From assembly GCA_023266955.1 (NCBI GenBank), contig JAHFOH010000070.1:1-7043 (forward strand): 7,043 bases of DNA. The letters run 5' to 3'. This DNA comes from Nitrososphaerota archaeon (GTDB lineage Archaea; Thermoproteota; Nitrososphaeria; Nitrososphaerales; JAHFOH01). Numbering within the stretch: the stretch's first letter is position 1; every line of letters starts with the position of its first letter. Position numbers and translations under genes: made by a program. Below the pieces are notes generated by a model. It saw only the letters and a list, made by a program, of their open reading frames with translations. It did no database searches and was not told where the DNA came from. Shown in pieces: positions 6,096 through 7,043 of this stretch.

Positions 6096-6445
6096 TGAGC
6101 GTGCCCTCTCAATTTAGCCAAGCGCAAAGCACGAGAGAACTCTCCGGTCACTACCTCATCCATTACCTGGAAGATTTCCATAATCTTTGGATTTGAGAGA
6201 CTATAGTAGATATTCGTGCCCTCCCTTCTCGCCTTCACCAAACCCGTTTGTCTAAGCAGAGCGAGATGCTGGGAAACGGTCGACTGGGGAACACCTTCAA
6301 AGGATTTGCAGGCTAGAATTTCTGAAACTGTCTTCTCCCTCTCTCTAAGGCATCTTAGTACATGGAGTCTTTTGCTGCTCGCCAAAGCCCTGCCGACCTC
6401 GGCGTAATATTCGAAGGCGTCTTTCTCCGCCACGGGTTCATGCAT
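6092..6445 (-). CDS. ArsR-family winged-helix transcriptional regulator
   Basis: A 117-residue (from ATG 6445) single-domain ArsR/SmtB-type repressor. The dimerisation and first helices cover about 10-35 (ALASSKRLHVLRCLRERE); the DNA-binding helix-turn-helix is VPQSTVSQHLALLRQTGLV (52-70); the wing is ARREGTNIYYSL (72-83); the C-terminal helix is IMEIFQVMDEVV. The classical arsenic/cadmium motif ELCVCDL is absent. There are two cysteines, Cys32 in helix LRCLRE and Cys46 in ILACKSFEG. Cys32 lies within about one residue of the first redox cysteine of BigR/SqrR sulfur sensors, by comparison from memory; their second cysteine, in the last helix, is missing here. The gene is divergent from an ETHE1-like gene and probably controls it and itself through the 14-bp palindrome. 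Promoter spacing favours the GTG at 6433 as the true start (113 residues). The stop overlaps that of the convergent membrane protein gene. Confidence 0.92.
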   Translation of the reverse strand: MHEPVAEKDAFEYYAEVGRALASSKRLHVLRCLREREKTVSEILACKSFEGVPQSTVSQHLALLRQTGLVKARREGTNIYYSLSNPKIMEIFQVMDEVVTGEFSRALRLAKLRGHAH

Positions 6446-6456
6446 CGCAATATCAG

Positions 6457-6470
6457 AATATTTAAATATT
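6457..6470. promoter_or_regulatory. Palindromic bidirectional promoter / candidate ArsR operator
   Basis: AATATTTAAATATT is a perfect 14-bp inverted repeat between the divergent ArsR and ETHE1-like genes. Each strand reads TTTAAATA, a strong archaeal TATA box. On the plus strand its centre is 31 nt from the ATG at 6495, as for a leaderless transcript. On the minus strand it is 30 nt from the GTG at 6433 but only 18 nt from the ATG at 6445. A symmetric site of this size could also be the binding site of a homodimeric ArsR repressor, blocking TATA-binding protein in both directions; that role is inferred. Confidence 0.65.
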
Positions 6471-6494
6471 AAGATAGACTCGGGCGACGCATCA

Positions 6495-7043
6495 ATGCTG
6501 TTCAGGCAGATCCTGAGGGAGGATACCAGCTGCGCATCTTATTTGGTGGGGTGTCAGAGTAAGGTATCAGGCGCAATCATAGATCCTCAACTGGAAGCTG
6601 AGCAGTACGTGGCGCTGGCTGAAAAGACCGGTGTGAAGATAACGCATGTGATTGACACGCACATTCATGCAGACCACCAGTCGGGGGCGAGGAGGCTTGG
6701 TGAATTGACTGGTGCATCAATCTATCTCCACGAGTCGGCCAAGGTGAAGTTTGACTTTACACCATTGAGAGATGGTGATGAATTTCGAGTAGGTAACAGA
6801 AGGATAAGGGTGATTCACACTCCGGGTCATACACCGGAGAGCATGTCGCTTATGGTAGATGGTAGGATGGTGTTGACGGGTGATACACTTTTCGTTGGAG
6901 ATGTTGGGAGGTTGGATTTAGCTGGCGCCGGAACTCCCGAGCAATTATACAGTAGTCTGTTTGATAAGCTGTTGAAGCTTGATGATCTCGTAGAGGTTTA
7001 TCCGGGGCACTACGGCAAGTCGTTGTGCGGGAAAGGCTTGGAG
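6495..7043 (+). CDS. ETHE1-like MBL-fold hydrolase (persulfide dioxygenase family), N-terminal part
   Basis: The frame opens at ATG 6495 and runs 183 codons to the right edge without a stop, so the C-terminus is missing. The metallo-beta-lactamase signature is THIHADH (His56, His58, Asp60, His61), followed by HTPGHTPES (His112), TGDTLFVGDVGRLDL (Asp130) and YPGHYGKSLCGKG (His172, Cys178). In ETHE1 enzymes one iron is held by the equivalents of His56, His112 and Asp130 and oxidises glutathione or other persulfides to sulfite. The GDVGRLDL and SLCGKG segments favour the ETHE1/persulfide dioxygenase branch over glyoxalase II. ETHE1 alone is about 240 residues; longer relatives carry a C-terminal rhodanese domain, which cannot be judged here. 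It is probably cytoplasmic. It is divergent from the ArsR gene and shares its palindromic promoter, suggesting repression relieved by reactive sulfur species. Thiol substrate unknown; glyoxalase-like activity is the alternative. Confidence 0.88.
   Translation, partial: MLFRQILREDTSCASYLVGCQSKVSGAIIDPQLEAEQYVALAEKTGVKITHVIDTHIHADHQSGARRLGELTGASIYLHESAKVKFDFTPLRDGDEFRVGNRRIRVIHTPGHTPESMSLMVDGRMVLTGDTLFVGDVGRLDLAGAGTPEQLYSSLFDKLLKLDDLVEVYPGHYGKSLCGKGLE

Noticed and set aside
6457..6470. The AT-rich palindrome as a recombination or attachment site
   Set aside because: No integrase, transposase or second copy is present; its position at TATA distance from both divergent genes explains it better.

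Overview
The window looks archaeal. Several coding starts have an AT-rich TATA-like box centred about 30-31 nt upstream, the spacing expected for archaeal transcripts that begin almost at the start codon, and these genes mostly lack Shine-Dalgarno sequences. The gene content fits: a MoaD/SAMP-like protein, a pyruvate phosphate dikinase, a membrane-anchored HtrA-like protease and a short ArsR regulator. I cannot fix the lineage; a Thermoproteota-type archaeon (Bathyarchaeia/Nitrososphaeria-like) is a guess. No rRNA, tRNA, CRISPR array, insertion sequence or phage gene was seen, and the window is densely coding.

Layout. Positions 1-477 (minus strand) hold a MoaD/ThiS-family ubiquitin-like protein. 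It is followed with no gap, and in the same frame after an amber stop, by the N-terminal part of a BNR/YVTN-repeat protein that runs off the left edge. Positions 548-1000 (minus) encode an unrecognised 150-residue soluble protein. Positions 1093-2256 (minus) encode an HtrA/DegP-like serine protease with a signal anchor, coiled coil, trypsin fold and PDZ domain. Positions 2300-4984 (minus) encode a full-length pyruvate phosphate dikinase with its main catalytic residues present.

Divergent from the dikinase, on the plus strand, is a polytopic membrane protein. Its reading frame continues well upstream of the first conventional start codon (GTG at 5352), back to about 5070. The extended protein contains a twofold internal repeat (GxWxxxxHR followed by PAH). 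Its stop codon overlaps the stop of a convergent ArsR-family regulator in the shared tetranucleotide TTAA at 6092-6095.

The right end is the most suggestive part. The ArsR gene is divergent from an ETHE1-like metallo-beta-lactamase-fold (persulfide dioxygenase family) gene that runs off the right edge. A perfect 14-bp palindrome, AATATTTAAATATT, lies between them and provides a TTTAAATA box to each strand. This resembles the bacterial BigR/SqrR arrangement, in which a sulfur-sensing ArsR repressor controls a persulfide dioxygenase. By inference it is a compact archaeal reactive-sulfur response module.
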